The translations under genes were made by a program, and so were the position numbers. A stretch of DNA of 64,000 nt from Streptomyces sp. NBC_00306 (lineage in GTDB: Bacteria > Actinomycetota > Actinomycetes > Streptomycetales > Streptomycetaceae), in contig NZ_CP108032.1 in the NCBI RefSeq assembly GCF_036169555.1, positions 8,370,001 through 8,434,000 of the forward strand, in the 5' to 3' direction. This document shows positions 16,539 to 24,786 of this stretch, piece after piece. The stretch's first letter is position 1, and the number at the start of each line of letters is the position of its first letter. Below the pieces are notes generated by a model. That model was not told the origin of the DNA. It ran no database searches and saw only the letters and a list, made by a program, of their open reading frames with translations.

Positions 16539-17618
16539 ATGGACGTAGGCGTGATGCTGACGACGGCCCACCCCGACCACTGGTCGGAGACGGAGGTCTT
16601 CGACTACTCGATGGACTTCGCCGTCGAGGCCGACAGGATCGGCTACCAGTCGGCGTGGCTGCTGGAGCACCACTTCACCCGCTACGGACTGTGCCCCAAC
16701 ACGCTCACCATGGCCGGCTATGTCCTCGGCAGGACCAAGCAGATCAAGGTCGGCACCGCGGTGGTCATCCTGCCGCTGGACCACCCGATCCGTATCGCCG
16801 AGCAGACCAACATGCTCGACCAGCTCAGCCACGGCCGGTTCATCCTGGGCGTGGGCCGCGGGTACTTCCCGAAGGACTTCGAGGCCTTCGGCGTCGACCC
16901 GGCCAAGTCCCACATCCTGCAGACCGAGTACGTCGACATCATCCGCAGCATCTGGGAGACCGGCAGCGCCAAGTGGGAGGGCCAGGAGATCACGCTCCCC
17001 GACGTGACGCCGTTCCCCACCCAGTACACGAAGCCGAGCCCGCCGATGTACGGCGTGGGCCAGTCGCCGTCGACGATCGAGTGGGCCGCCTCGCGCGGAA
17101 TTCCGCTGATCATGCCGGCCATCGGCGCGTACGAGGCGATGCGCGGGATCATCGATCTCTACAACGAGACGGCCGACAGCCACGGCATCGACCCCACCAC
17201 CGTGCCGCACGCCCTGTGCACCGTCGCCCACGTCGCCGAGACCACCCAGAAGGCGCACGACGAGATCTGGAAGCACATGTGCTGGTGGGAGCAGGAGCAC
17301 GACGACGCCGCCTTCACCATGGAGCAGCTCCAGAAGCTGCCCAACTACCGCTTCCAGTACGGCGAGTGGCAGGCCGCGGCGCTGCGGGGTGACCGCACCA
17401 ACGCCGACTTCACCAACTACATGCTGGAGAACAGCATCGTGGGCAGTGTGGAGGAGTGTGTGGACCGTCTCGGCCGCACCATGGAGGTCACCGGGGTGCG
17501 CAACTTCCAGCTCGGCGTGGAGGCCACCCTCAACCGCGACCGGATCCTCGAGAACATGAACATGTTCGCCGAGGAAGTCCTGCCGCGTATCGGCTGGAAG
17601 CCGAGCGAGGACGCCTGA
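16539..17618 (+). CDS. Luciferase alpha-like flavin monooxygenase
   Basis: A 359-residue LLM-class flavin enzyme that resembles LuxA more than generic LLM oxidoreductases: SAWLLEHHFTRYG (the His pair falls at 44-45, as in LuxA), VGTAVVILPLDHPIRIAEQ, LDQLSHGRF, STIEWAASRGIPLI and IVGSVEECVDRL. It keeps the long segment at about 255-295 that corresponds to the mobile loop found only in the alpha subunit. Three LuxA positions differ: GICRG is GVGRG here (Cys106 replaced by Gly), Tyr110 is Phe, and Asp111 is Pro. No LuxB-like partner is encoded. Expected chemistry is FMNH2- and O2-dependent oxidation of an aldehyde or aldehyde-derived imine. Light emission should not be assumed. Confidence 0.9.
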   Translation: MDVGVMLTTAHPDHWSETEVFDYSMDFAVEADRIGYQSAWLLEHHFTRYGLCPNTLTMAGYVLGRTKQIKVGTAVVILPLDHPIRIAEQTNMLDQLSHGRFILGVGRGYFPKDFEAFGVDPAKSHILQTEYVDIIRSIWETGSAKWEGQEITLPDVTPFPTQYTKPSPPMYGVGQSPSTIEWAASRGIPLIMPAIGAYEAMRGIIDLYNETADSHGIDPTTVPHALCTVAHVAETTQKAHDEIWKHMCWWEQEHDDAAFTMEQLQKLPNYRFQYGEWQAAALRGDRTNADFTNYMLENSIVGSVEECVDRLGRTMEVTGVRNFQLGVEATLNRDRILENMNMFAEEVLPRIGWKPSEDA

Positions 17619-18787
17619 TGACCACCCGGACCGACGCCGGGCACCCGTTGTCCGGCGTGCTGATCGGCACCGAGTTCGCCGAACTCGACCGGTTGATCTT
17701 CGAGGACGACGACTGGTGGTCGATGGCGAGCGCGGACCAGGCCGCGCTGCGCCATCGCCTCATCACCGCCGCCGTCGCACATCATCTGGAGCACAACGCG
17801 GACTACCGCGGCTTCGCCGAGGCGAGGGGGTTCGCCCTCGCCGACCTCGACGAGCCCGCGGGGCTGCTGAACGTGCCGCAGTTCCCGACCCGGTTGTTCA
17901 AGCGCGTCGACGTCCGCAGCGTGCCCGCGCAGGACTGCGACGTCTTCAAGTCCAGCGGTACCAGTGGCACGCAAAGCATGGTCTGGCGTGACGAGCCGTC
18001 GCTGGAGCGGCTTGCGGGCTCGCTGCGCCCCGAGGGCGACATCTGGGTCGACCTCTACGGCGACATCGACCTCGACGACGACGGCGAGATGTTCCACCTC
18101 GGGCCCAACCGGCGCGAGGCGGACGGCGTGTGGATCAGCTACATCATGACGCTGGTCGAGATGTTCGCCTCCACCCGCTCGTACGTCGGTGACGGTGTCC
18201 TGCGCCTGCACGATGTCGTGCGGGACCTGGAGGGCGCGCTGGCCGACGGACGGTTCGCGTGCGTGGCGGGCCCTCCGGTGTTCGTGGCGGCGCTGCTGCG
18301 GCACATGTCGGACAACAGCGTGAAGCTGTCGGCCGGCGACCGGATGGCGGTGATCACCGGCGGTGGCTGGAAGAAGGACGAGTCCACCCGGCTCGACCCG
18401 GCCCAGCTGCGGTCCCTCGCCGTGGACACCTTCGGGCTGGCCTCGCAGTCGCAGGTGCGCGATGTGTTCAACCAGGTCGAGCTCAACACCGCGTTCATCG
18501 AGTGCGAGCACCACCGCAAGCACGTCCCGCCGTGGGTCGAGGTCATCGTTCGCGACCCGCGCGATCTGTCCCCGGTGCCCGCCGGGCAGGCGGGCCTGAT
18601 GTCCTACCTGGACCCGACGGCGCGCAGCTACCCGTGCTTCCTGCTGGCGGAGGACTTCGGATCCGCCGAGACCGATGTCTGCCCGTGCGGGCGAGGCGGC
18701 ACCACGGTCGAGATCCACCGCAGGATGCGCACGTCCACCCACCACGGCTGCGCACTGCGCCTGGCCGAGACGGTGCGGACCACCTGA
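17618..18787 (+). CDS. LuxE-like acyl-protein synthetase
   Basis: 389 residues from ATG 17618, overlapping the previous stop by one base. LuxE activates fatty acids as acyl-AMP and passes them through its own cysteine to LuxC. The adenylate-forming phosphate loop is KSSGTSGT at 111-118. CPCGRGG at 355-361 is the conserved C-terminal cysteine-glycine segment. Cys378, 12 residues from the end, is placed like the acyl-carrying Cys364 of Vibrio and Photobacterium LuxE. MAVITGGGWKK is another family hallmark. Confidence 0.9.
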   Translation: MTTRTDAGHPLSGVLIGTEFAELDRLIFEDDDWWSMASADQAALRHRLITAAVAHHLEHNADYRGFAEARGFALADLDEPAGLLNVPQFPTRLFKRVDVRSVPAQDCDVFKSSGTSGTQSMVWRDEPSLERLAGSLRPEGDIWVDLYGDIDLDDDGEMFHLGPNRREADGVWISYIMTLVEMFASTRSYVGDGVLRLHDVVRDLEGALADGRFACVAGPPVFVAALLRHMSDNSVKLSAGDRMAVITGGGWKKDESTRLDPAQLRSLAVDTFGLASQSQVRDVFNQVELNTAFIECEHHRKHVPPWVEVIVRDPRDLSPVPAGQAGLMSYLDPTARSYPCFLLAEDFGSAETDVCPCGRGGTTVEIHRRMRTSTHHGCALRLAETVRTT

Positions 18788-18843
18788 CGAGCGCGGACAC
18801 ACAGCCAACAGTCAACAGCTCACGGTTCAAAGGAGGGGGAGCC

Positions 18844-19746
18844 ATGTCGACAGAGTGTTTCGACGTGAAGACAAAGAATGGCCGGACGGTCGCGGTGTGG
18901 CGGGACGGCCCGGCGCACGATGACGCCACCGGACCGGTCGTGATCATGGCACCGGGGTTCGGCCAGCGCATGCGCAGTGCCGGTGTGCTCGCGCTGATGC
19001 TGACGTACAACGGCGCCACGGTGTACCGCTTCGACGCGCTCGACCATGTCGGGCTCAGTGACGGCGAGATAGTCGACTACTCCGTCACCGAGCTGATGGA
19101 GGCCCTCACCGCGGTGGTCGACACGGCGCTCGAACGCGAGGGGGTCGAGGCGGTCTCCATGGTCGCGACCAGTCTGTCGGCGCTGCCGGTGATGCACTTC
19201 GCCGCGGACCGCAAATGCGCCGACAACATCGCGCTGATGCTCGGAGTCGTGAACGGCCGGCAGACGCTGCTGAAGGTCCTCGACACCGACTACCTCGACT
19301 GGGAGCTGGACGATCTGCCCCCTCGGGTGCACATCGACAAGCACTCCGTCGACCCGCGTCCCATCGTCGCGGAGACCAGGGTCGTCAACTGGTGGGAGCT
19401 GTCGGCCACGATCGACGCCCTGTCCGTACTCGACATCCCCGTACGCAACTTCGTCGCAGCCGACGACGACTGGGTGGACATCGCCGATGTGCGCAAGGCG
19501 TTCGAGTCGGCGGGCCTCGACCAGGACGACGTCATCGAGGTCGCCGTGTCCGGGCATGCCCTGCTGCGCAACCCGGTGGCGCTCAAGCAGCTGCTCATGG
19601 ACGTCACCCGCAGCCTGATCCCCGGCGAGGGCGAACCGGCGATGCCGAGCTTCGAGGAGATCGTCTCGCTGCGCGGCTCCGAACGCGAACTCGAGCGCCA
19701 CCACCTGGTCTCCCGCGAGGGCGGCCAGGCAGACCCCACGGAGTAG
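18844..19746 (+). CDS. LuxD-like acyl-transfer thioesterase
   Basis: ATG 18844 is preceded by AAAGGAGGGGGAG. The 300-residue alpha/beta hydrolase has the nucleophile Ser110 in VATSLSALP (LuxD has Ser114 in an ASLS context), an acid Asp in FVAADDDWVD, and His in SGHALLRNPVALKQ, close to the LuxD SSH-region. LuxD releases C14-type fatty acids from acyl-ACP for LuxE and LuxC. With LuxC and LuxE it would complete a fatty-acid reductase complex. It is separated from luxE-like by 56 bp. Confidence 0.88.
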   Translation: MSTECFDVKTKNGRTVAVWRDGPAHDDATGPVVIMAPGFGQRMRSAGVLALMLTYNGATVYRFDALDHVGLSDGEIVDYSVTELMEALTAVVDTALEREGVEAVSMVATSLSALPVMHFAADRKCADNIALMLGVVNGRQTLLKVLDTDYLDWELDDLPPRVHIDKHSVDPRPIVAETRVVNWWELSATIDALSVLDIPVRNFVAADDDWVDIADVRKAFESAGLDQDDVIEVAVSGHALLRNPVALKQLLMDVTRSLIPGEGEPAMPSFEEIVSLRGSERELERHHLVSREGGQADPTE

Positions 19747-19751
19747 GTGTG

Positions 19752-20552
19752 ATGAGCGTGGACCCGTCCACTCAGGGCCAGGGCGACGTGACGGCCGACT
19801 CGACCGTGGACTCGACCCTCATGAACGCCGCCTACAGCGGCGTCTACGGCGAGATCTACCGCACGCACTGGTGGTGGCGCGCCCGCGAACACCAGGTGCT
19901 GCACTACGTCCGCAAGCACGGCCGGTGGCACGGCCGGCGGGCGAAGGTCCTCGACGTCGGCTGCGGTGACGGGTTCATCTGGCGACGGCTCGAGTCCTTC
20001 GGCGATGTCGAGGGGATCGAGCCGGACCGCGTGCTCGTGGCCCCGGACTCGCCGGTGCGCGACCGTATCGAGGTGGCCGACTTCGTGCAGGGACGGCCGC
20101 GCGGCGCCGACCACGACCTGGTGCTGATGCTCGATGTGCTCGAGCACATCGAGGACCAGGACGCGGCGCTGCGCCGGGTCGCCTCCCTGCTCGGACCCGA
20201 CGGCCGAGGCGTCATCACGGTGCCCGCGCTCATGGCTCTGTGGAGCGAGTTCGACGAACTCAGCGGCCACTTCCGCCGCTACACCCGCGCGTCCCTGCGC
20301 GCGGCGCTGGAATCCGCCGGGCTGCGGGTGCTGGAGGTGCGGTACTACTACGCGTGGACGGTCCTGCCGCTGTTCCTGCGCAGGCTGTTCTTCAAGGCGG
20401 CGACCTCGGAGTACAGCCATTTCGTGAAGGCCCCCGCAACACCCGTCAACCAACTGATGTACCGGCTGAGCCGCGTCGATCACTGGCTGACCCGCCGGCT
20501 TCCCGCGCCCGCCGGCAGCTCCCTCATCGCGGTCGTCGCACGGACACCGTGA
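19752..20552 (+). CDS. Class I SAM-dependent methyltransferase
   Basis: 266 residues from ATG 19752. SAM motif I is VLDVGCGDGFIWRR (about 66-79), the acidic motif II follows as VEGIEPD, and LVLMLDVLEHIED is motif IV with the usual Leu-Glu-His. ITVPALMALWSEFDELSGHFRRY is characteristic of Methyltransf_23 proteins acting on lipids or glycans. It lies 5 bp after the LuxD-like gene. It is distinct from the zinc-tagged methyltransferase at the cluster start, so two methylations are expected in the pathway. Confidence 0.85.
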   Translation: MSVDPSTQGQGDVTADSTVDSTLMNAAYSGVYGEIYRTHWWWRAREHQVLHYVRKHGRWHGRRAKVLDVGCGDGFIWRRLESFGDVEGIEPDRVLVAPDSPVRDRIEVADFVQGRPRGADHDLVLMLDVLEHIEDQDAALRRVASLLGPDGRGVITVPALMALWSEFDELSGHFRRYTRASLRAALESAGLRVLEVRYYYAWTVLPLFLRRLFFKAATSEYSHFVKAPATPVNQLMYRLSRVDHWLTRRLPAPAGSSLIAVVARTP

Positions 20553-20624
20553 CGAGCCGTAACCAGCACGGCGTCAATCGAGCCCTGACCGGGTCGAGAT
20601 CCGGAAACAGTGAAGGAATCTGAC

Positions 20625-22187
20625 ATGTCGGAACATCGCGCGCGGTGGTCCCGCCGCGTCCGGGGGATGGTCGCCGCAGGCAGCACCATGGCCCTCGCAG
20701 TGGTCATGCCCGGTCTGGCCCAGGCGCAGGACCTGTCCCCGGAGGAGAGTGCCGCCGGCGCGGCCGGGATCGACTGGGCGGACTGCGGCGAGGGCTCGGT
20801 GCCCGGCGCTCAGTGCGCGGCGGTGGAGGTGCCGCTGGACTGGGCGAAGCCGAACGGGAAGAAGATCACCCTGGCGCTGTCGAAGCTGCCCGCGCTGGAC
20901 CCGGCGAACCGGATCGGCCCGCTGCTGTTCAACCCGGGTGGCCCCGGCGGTTCCGGCATGGCGGCGGTGGCCTACAGCGACCTGCTGTCCGCCGCCCCCG
21001 AGTTCGCACCCCTGCGTCAGCGGTTCGACGTGATCGGTTTCGATCCGCGGGGGGTCGGCCAGAGCTCACCTATCACCTGCCCGGAGCCGCTGCACGACTC
21101 CGCCGTGAGCACCTTCCCCCGTACCCCGGCCGCCTTCGAACAGCTCAAGCGCTTCAACCAGAAGGCGGGAGTCGCCTGCCGCGAGGCGACCGGACCGCTG
21201 ATCAACCACGTCGACACCGGTAGTGTCGTCTCCGACGTCGAAGCCCTCCGCAAGGCACTCGGTGCGCAGAAGATCTCGTGGCTGGGCCTGTCGTACGGCA
21301 CGGAGATCGGCTCGCTCTACGCCCAGCGCCACCCCGACCGGGTACGGACCATGGTGCTCGACGGAGTCGTCGACCACAGCAGGCCCGCCCGGCTCGCCGC
21401 GGTCGACGAGGCACGCGCCACCGAGAGGGCACTGCGGCGCTTCGCCGACTGGTGCCAGAGGGACGAGCAGTGCGTGCTGCGCGGCGCCGATGTGCCGGCG
21501 ACCTACGACGCCGTCATGAAGACGGCCGCGGCCTCGGGAATCCCCGCCTCCGACCTCGGTCGTAACGCCACCGCCGAGGAGCTCGCCAACGGCGCGTACA
21601 CCTTCCTGACCCAGCCGTCCGCGTGGCCCCTCCTCGCCGGTGCGCTCGCGCAGGCGGCGGGACTCGCCGGCGACGCCGACGCCACGGGCCTGGTGACGCC
21701 CGCGTCGTTCCTGCAGCCGGAGTACAAGGCCTACCGGGCCGTCGGGTGCCACGACTTCGCGCCGAACACCCGCGGCTTCCTCGACATGGCCGTACAGTCC
21801 GCGCACCTGCGCTCGGTGGCACCGCACACCTGGCGCTACTCGGAATTCTGGGACTGGACCAGCGGCTGCGTGGGCTGGCCGGTGAAGCCCGCCAACCCGC
21901 CTGCCCCGCTGAGGGTCCGCGGCGCGCCGCCCGTCCTGCTCGTCAACACACGCTTCGACGCGGCGACTCCGCATCTGTGGGCGCAGCGTCTCGCGGCGAG
22001 GATCGACGGGAGCAGGCTCCTCACCGTCGAGGGCGACGGCCACACCGGCACCCTCAACTCCGCCTGCGCGCGCAGCCATGAAGCCGAGTACCTCGTGACC
22101 GGACGCACCCCGGCGGCGGGCACGACCTGCGCCGCGTCGGCGTCGCCCGCGGTCGCCGCGGCGATCACCGGAGGCGAACGGCGGTGA
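20625..22187 (+). CDS. Secreted alpha/beta hydrolase, tripeptidyl-aminopeptidase (Tap/Slp) type
   Basis: 520 residues from ATG 20625 (GAAGGA 9 bases upstream). The N-terminus has twin arginines (RRVRG), a hydrophobic core and AQAQ before the predicted cleavage, so it is exported. The oxyanion segment NPGGPGGSG (103-111), nucleophile Ser223 in GLSYGTE, Asp in NTRFDAATP and His in GDGHTG complete the catalytic triad. Streptomyces Tap-like enzymes trim N-terminal tripeptides, and several in gene clusters process or detoxify exported products. Followed with a 4-bp overlap by an exporter. Confidence 0.88.
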   Translation: MSEHRARWSRRVRGMVAAGSTMALAVVMPGLAQAQDLSPEESAAGAAGIDWADCGEGSVPGAQCAAVEVPLDWAKPNGKKITLALSKLPALDPANRIGPLLFNPGGPGGSGMAAVAYSDLLSAAPEFAPLRQRFDVIGFDPRGVGQSSPITCPEPLHDSAVSTFPRTPAAFEQLKRFNQKAGVACREATGPLINHVDTGSVVSDVEALRKALGAQKISWLGLSYGTEIGSLYAQRHPDRVRTMVLDGVVDHSRPARLAAVDEARATERALRRFADWCQRDEQCVLRGADVPATYDAVMKTAAASGIPASDLGRNATAEELANGAYTFLTQPSAWPLLAGALAQAAGLAGDADATGLVTPASFLQPEYKAYRAVGCHDFAPNTRGFLDMAVQSAHLRSVAPHTWRYSEFWDWTSGCVGWPVKPANPPAPLRVRGAPPVLLVNTRFDAATPHLWAQRLAARIDGSRLLTVEGDGHTGTLNSACARSHEAEYLVTGRTPAAGTTCAASASPAVAAAITGGERR

Positions 22188-23752
22188 CCGGGACATCGGG
22201 CGCGCCGACCGCCCACAGCACCGACACGCCCCCGGTCAGGGCCACGTACGAGGAGTGGCTCGGCCTCGTGGTGATCGTGCTGTGCTGCGTCCTCGTGGCG
22301 ATGGACATCAGCGTGCTGTTCTACGCGGTGCCGTTCGTGTCGGCCGATCTCACCCCCAGTACCTCCGAGGTGCTGTGGATGATGGACATCTACGGATTCC
22401 TGCTCGCGGGGCTGCTCATCACCATGGGGGCGCTCGGCGACAGGATCGGCCGGCGCAGACTGCTGCTGTTCGGGGCGGCCGGGTTCGGTGTGGCCTCGGT
22501 CCTCGCGGCCTACTCGAGCAGCCCCGAACTGCTCATCGCCAGCCGGGCGTTGCTCGGGGTCGCGGGAGCGACACTCGCGCCGTCCACGCTGTCCCTCATC
22601 CGGAACATGTTCCACGACGAGGGGCAGCGCCGGGCGGCTGTCGGCCTGTGGACCGCGGGGTTCGCCGCCGGTGCGATGCTCGGCCCCATCACCGCGGGCG
22701 TGCTGCTGGAGCACTTCTGGTGGGGCTCGGTGTTTCTCATCAACGTGCCGGTGATGCTGCTGGTGCTCGTGCTCGGCCCGATTCTGCTCCCGGAGTTCCG
22801 CAGCCCCAGCCCGGAACGGTTCGACCTGTTCAGCGCGGGACTCTCCCTGGCCGCGGTGCTGCCCGTGGTGTACGGCGCGAAGAAGTTCGCCGAGGGCCAT
22901 CTCGACGGGACGTCGGTGTCCTCCGTCGTCCTGGGACTCGCGGTCGGGGCGCTGTTCATCCGGCGCCAGCGCCGCTCACGGGACCCCCTCATCGACACCC
23001 GGCTCTTCCGCGACCGGGCGTTCAGCACCGCGATCGTCACCACCACAGTGGTGCAGCTCGCGATGCTCGGCATGATGATGCTGAGCTCGCAGTACGCGCT
23101 GTCGGTGCTGGCCCTGCGGCCGTTCGTCGCGTCGATGTGGCAACTGCCCGCGATCGCCACGCTGTTTCTCGGACTCACCGTGGCCGGTGTGCTGGCCCAG
23201 CGGATCCGCCCCGCGTTCATCCTCTGCACCGGCCTCACCATCGCCGCCGTGGGCTTCGCCGTGATGAGTCTGGTGACCGCCGACAGCGGTCTGGCCGTCA
23301 TCGTCGTCGGCAGCAGCATCATGACCTCCGGCGTGGGCATGGTCGTGCTGCTGGCCACCGACGTCGTCGTCGCGACCGCACCGCCGGAGCGAGCCGGCTC
23401 CGCCTCCGCCCTGTCGGAGACGAGCAACGAGTTCGGCGGCGCCATCGGCATCGCGATGCTCGGGAGCATCGCACTGACGGTGTACCGCCGTGAGGTGGAG
23501 GACGTCATCCCCGCGCAGCTGCCGGCCGAGGCGGGTGAGGCGGCCCGCGGCACACTTCAGGCCGCCCTGGAGGTCGCCAGGACTCTGCCCGAGCCGTCCG
23601 GCAGCGCTCTCGAACGGGGCAGCATCGAGGCGTTCACGGACGGGTTGCAGGTCGCGGTGCTCACCGGTTCGGGGATCCTGCTGTTCGTCGCCGTGGTCGC
23701 TGCCGTCGCGCTGCGCCCGGTCCGTATCGATCCGAAAGGGGAGGGGGAGTGA
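22184..23752 (+). CDS. MFS exporter, DHA2 (QacA/SmvA-like) family
   Basis: 522 residues with about 14 hydrophobic segments, typical of DHA2 drug:proton antiporters. MFS motif A is GALGDRIGRRRLLLFGAAGF, and the motif C region is seen as TAGFAAGAMLGPITAGVLL with the GP pair. It probably exports the cluster product or confers resistance. The start GTG 22184 overlaps the secreted hydrolase gene by 4 bp, and the flavin reductase starts one base after its stop. Confidence 0.92.
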   Translation: MTGTSGAPTAHSTDTPPVRATYEEWLGLVVIVLCCVLVAMDISVLFYAVPFVSADLTPSTSEVLWMMDIYGFLLAGLLITMGALGDRIGRRRLLLFGAAGFGVASVLAAYSSSPELLIASRALLGVAGATLAPSTLSLIRNMFHDEGQRRAAVGLWTAGFAAGAMLGPITAGVLLEHFWWGSVFLINVPVMLLVLVLGPILLPEFRSPSPERFDLFSAGLSLAAVLPVVYGAKKFAEGHLDGTSVSSVVLGLAVGALFIRRQRRSRDPLIDTRLFRDRAFSTAIVTTTVVQLAMLGMMMLSSQYALSVLALRPFVASMWQLPAIATLFLGLTVAGVLAQRIRPAFILCTGLTIAAVGFAVMSLVTADSGLAVIVVGSSIMTSGVGMVVLLATDVVVATAPPERAGSASALSETSNEFGGAIGIAMLGSIALTVYRREVEDVIPAQLPAEAGEAARGTLQAALEVARTLPEPSGSALERGSIEAFTDGLQVAVLTGSGILLFVAVVAAVALRPVRIDPKGEGE

Positions 23753-23753
23753 C

Positions 23754-24329
23754 ATGAGCCGGCTCAGCTCCGGTCCTTGCCGACCGGAGGACCAGGCGGT
23801 GAGCGCGCCACGCGGCTCGGCCGCGACGGTGGAAGGAACGGCCTTGCGTACCGCCCTGCGGCCCTACGCCTCAGGGGTCGCGGTGCTGACAGCCGCCGGC
23901 GCGGCGGGCCCCGCCGGAGTGACCATCACGTCACTGACCTCGATCAGCACGGAACCCGCGCTGATCTCCTTTGCCCTCGCCGACGCGTCGTCCACCTGGG
24001 CCCGGATCAAGGACTGTCAGTGGTTCGGCATCCAGATCCTGGGCGGGGACCAGACGGAGACGGCGCGGCGTTTCGCGACCTCCGGCGTCGACCGATTCGC
24101 GCCGCCCACCCGCTGGCACACCGGTCCGCAGGGAGTCCCGCTGCTCGACGACTGCCTGTCGTGGCTGGTCTGCTCCCGGTACGACCTGATCAGGCTCGGA
24201 GACCATCACGTCGTCGTCGGCGCCGTGGAACACACACAGGCGGGCTCCCACGGAGACGGACTGGTACATCTGCACGGTGAGTTGCAGCCGGTCGCCTCCG
24301 TCGCGCTCACGAAGGCGGTCGCCGACTAG
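23754..24329 (+). CDS. Flavin reductase (HpaC-like)
   Basis: 191 residues of a flavin reductase-like domain: LRPYASGVAVLTA, AGVTITSLTSISTEPALISFALA, and a C-terminal GDHHVVVGAVE with the GDH pattern common in the family. These enzymes use NAD(P)H to supply free FMNH2 to a partner monooxygenase. Here the obvious partner is the LuxA-like protein, so this gene supports reading the cluster as a two-component flavin system. Last gene of the cluster; a hairpin follows. Confidence 0.88.
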   Translation: MSRLSSGPCRPEDQAVSAPRGSAATVEGTALRTALRPYASGVAVLTAAGAAGPAGVTITSLTSISTEPALISFALADASSTWARIKDCQWFGIQILGGDQTETARRFATSGVDRFAPPTRWHTGPQGVPLLDDCLSWLVCSRYDLIRLGDHHVVVGAVEHTQAGSHGDGLVHLHGELQPVASVALTKAVAD

Positions 24330-24394
24330 AAGCGTACTCGTCGGCCACCGGGGTCCCTTGCGCTCGCCGGCCGGGGGACGGCCGACGGTGGAGA

Positions 24395-24423
24395 GCAACC
24401 GTATGCCGTACGGCACCGGTTGC
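24395..24423. terminator. Hairpin between convergent transcripts
   Basis: GCAACCG (24395-24401) pairs with CGGTTGC (24417-24423), enclosing the palindrome TGCCGTACGGCA. It lies between the end of the plus-strand cluster and the minus-strand RDD-like gene, so it could end both transcripts. No U tract is present. Confidence 0.4.
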
Positions 24424-24442
24424 CGCCCCACTCGCCGGTGGC

Positions 24443-24643
24443 TCAGCCCTTGGGGACCTTGACGACCACCGTGTTGCACACCTTGTCGGCGAAGGTCTGC
24501 TTCTTGGCGTCCCACAGCGGCCACAGCCAGCCGAGGTAGCAGGCAATGCTGTCGGGCACGTCCTGCGGTCCCTGCTGCGGATAGCCGGGCTGGCCCTGCG
24601 GGGGCTGCTGGTTGTAGGGGTTGTTGGGGTCGCCGAAGCTCAT
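24443..24643 (-). CDS. RDD-family protein remnant lacking its membrane core
   Basis: 66 residues from ATG 24643, with GGAGAG in front of it. The N-terminus MSFGDPNNPYNQQPPQGQPG is the Pro/Gln/Gly-rich tail of Streptomyces RDD proteins. The C-terminus, CYLGWLWPLWDAKKQTFADK then VVVKVP, is the end of the RDD domain. The roughly 80-100 residues with the RDD motif and the transmembrane helices that should lie between them are missing, and the reading frame continues across the join. The result is a neat in-frame internal deletion, probably non-functional. Confidence 0.65.
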   Translation of the reverse strand: MSFGDPNNPYNQQPPQGQPGYPQQGPQDVPDSIACYLGWLWPLWDAKKQTFADKVCNTVVVKVPKG

Positions 24644-24786
24644 GGCGAAGTCTCTCCATGCCTGAAATGGGGACGAAGCGACCTGCACGGAGGGCTGTTT
24701 CGCGGCACAAGCCATGTGCCCCCCGTGAAGCCGCGATCTTGCGCGCTCATCGTGTTCATAAACCGACGGCTTGTCCAATCTGATCA

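Noticed and set aside
15029..24329. Reading the lux-like genes as a bioluminescence operon
   Set aside because: No LuxB-like gene is present and three LuxA active-site positions are changed, so light emission is not supported.
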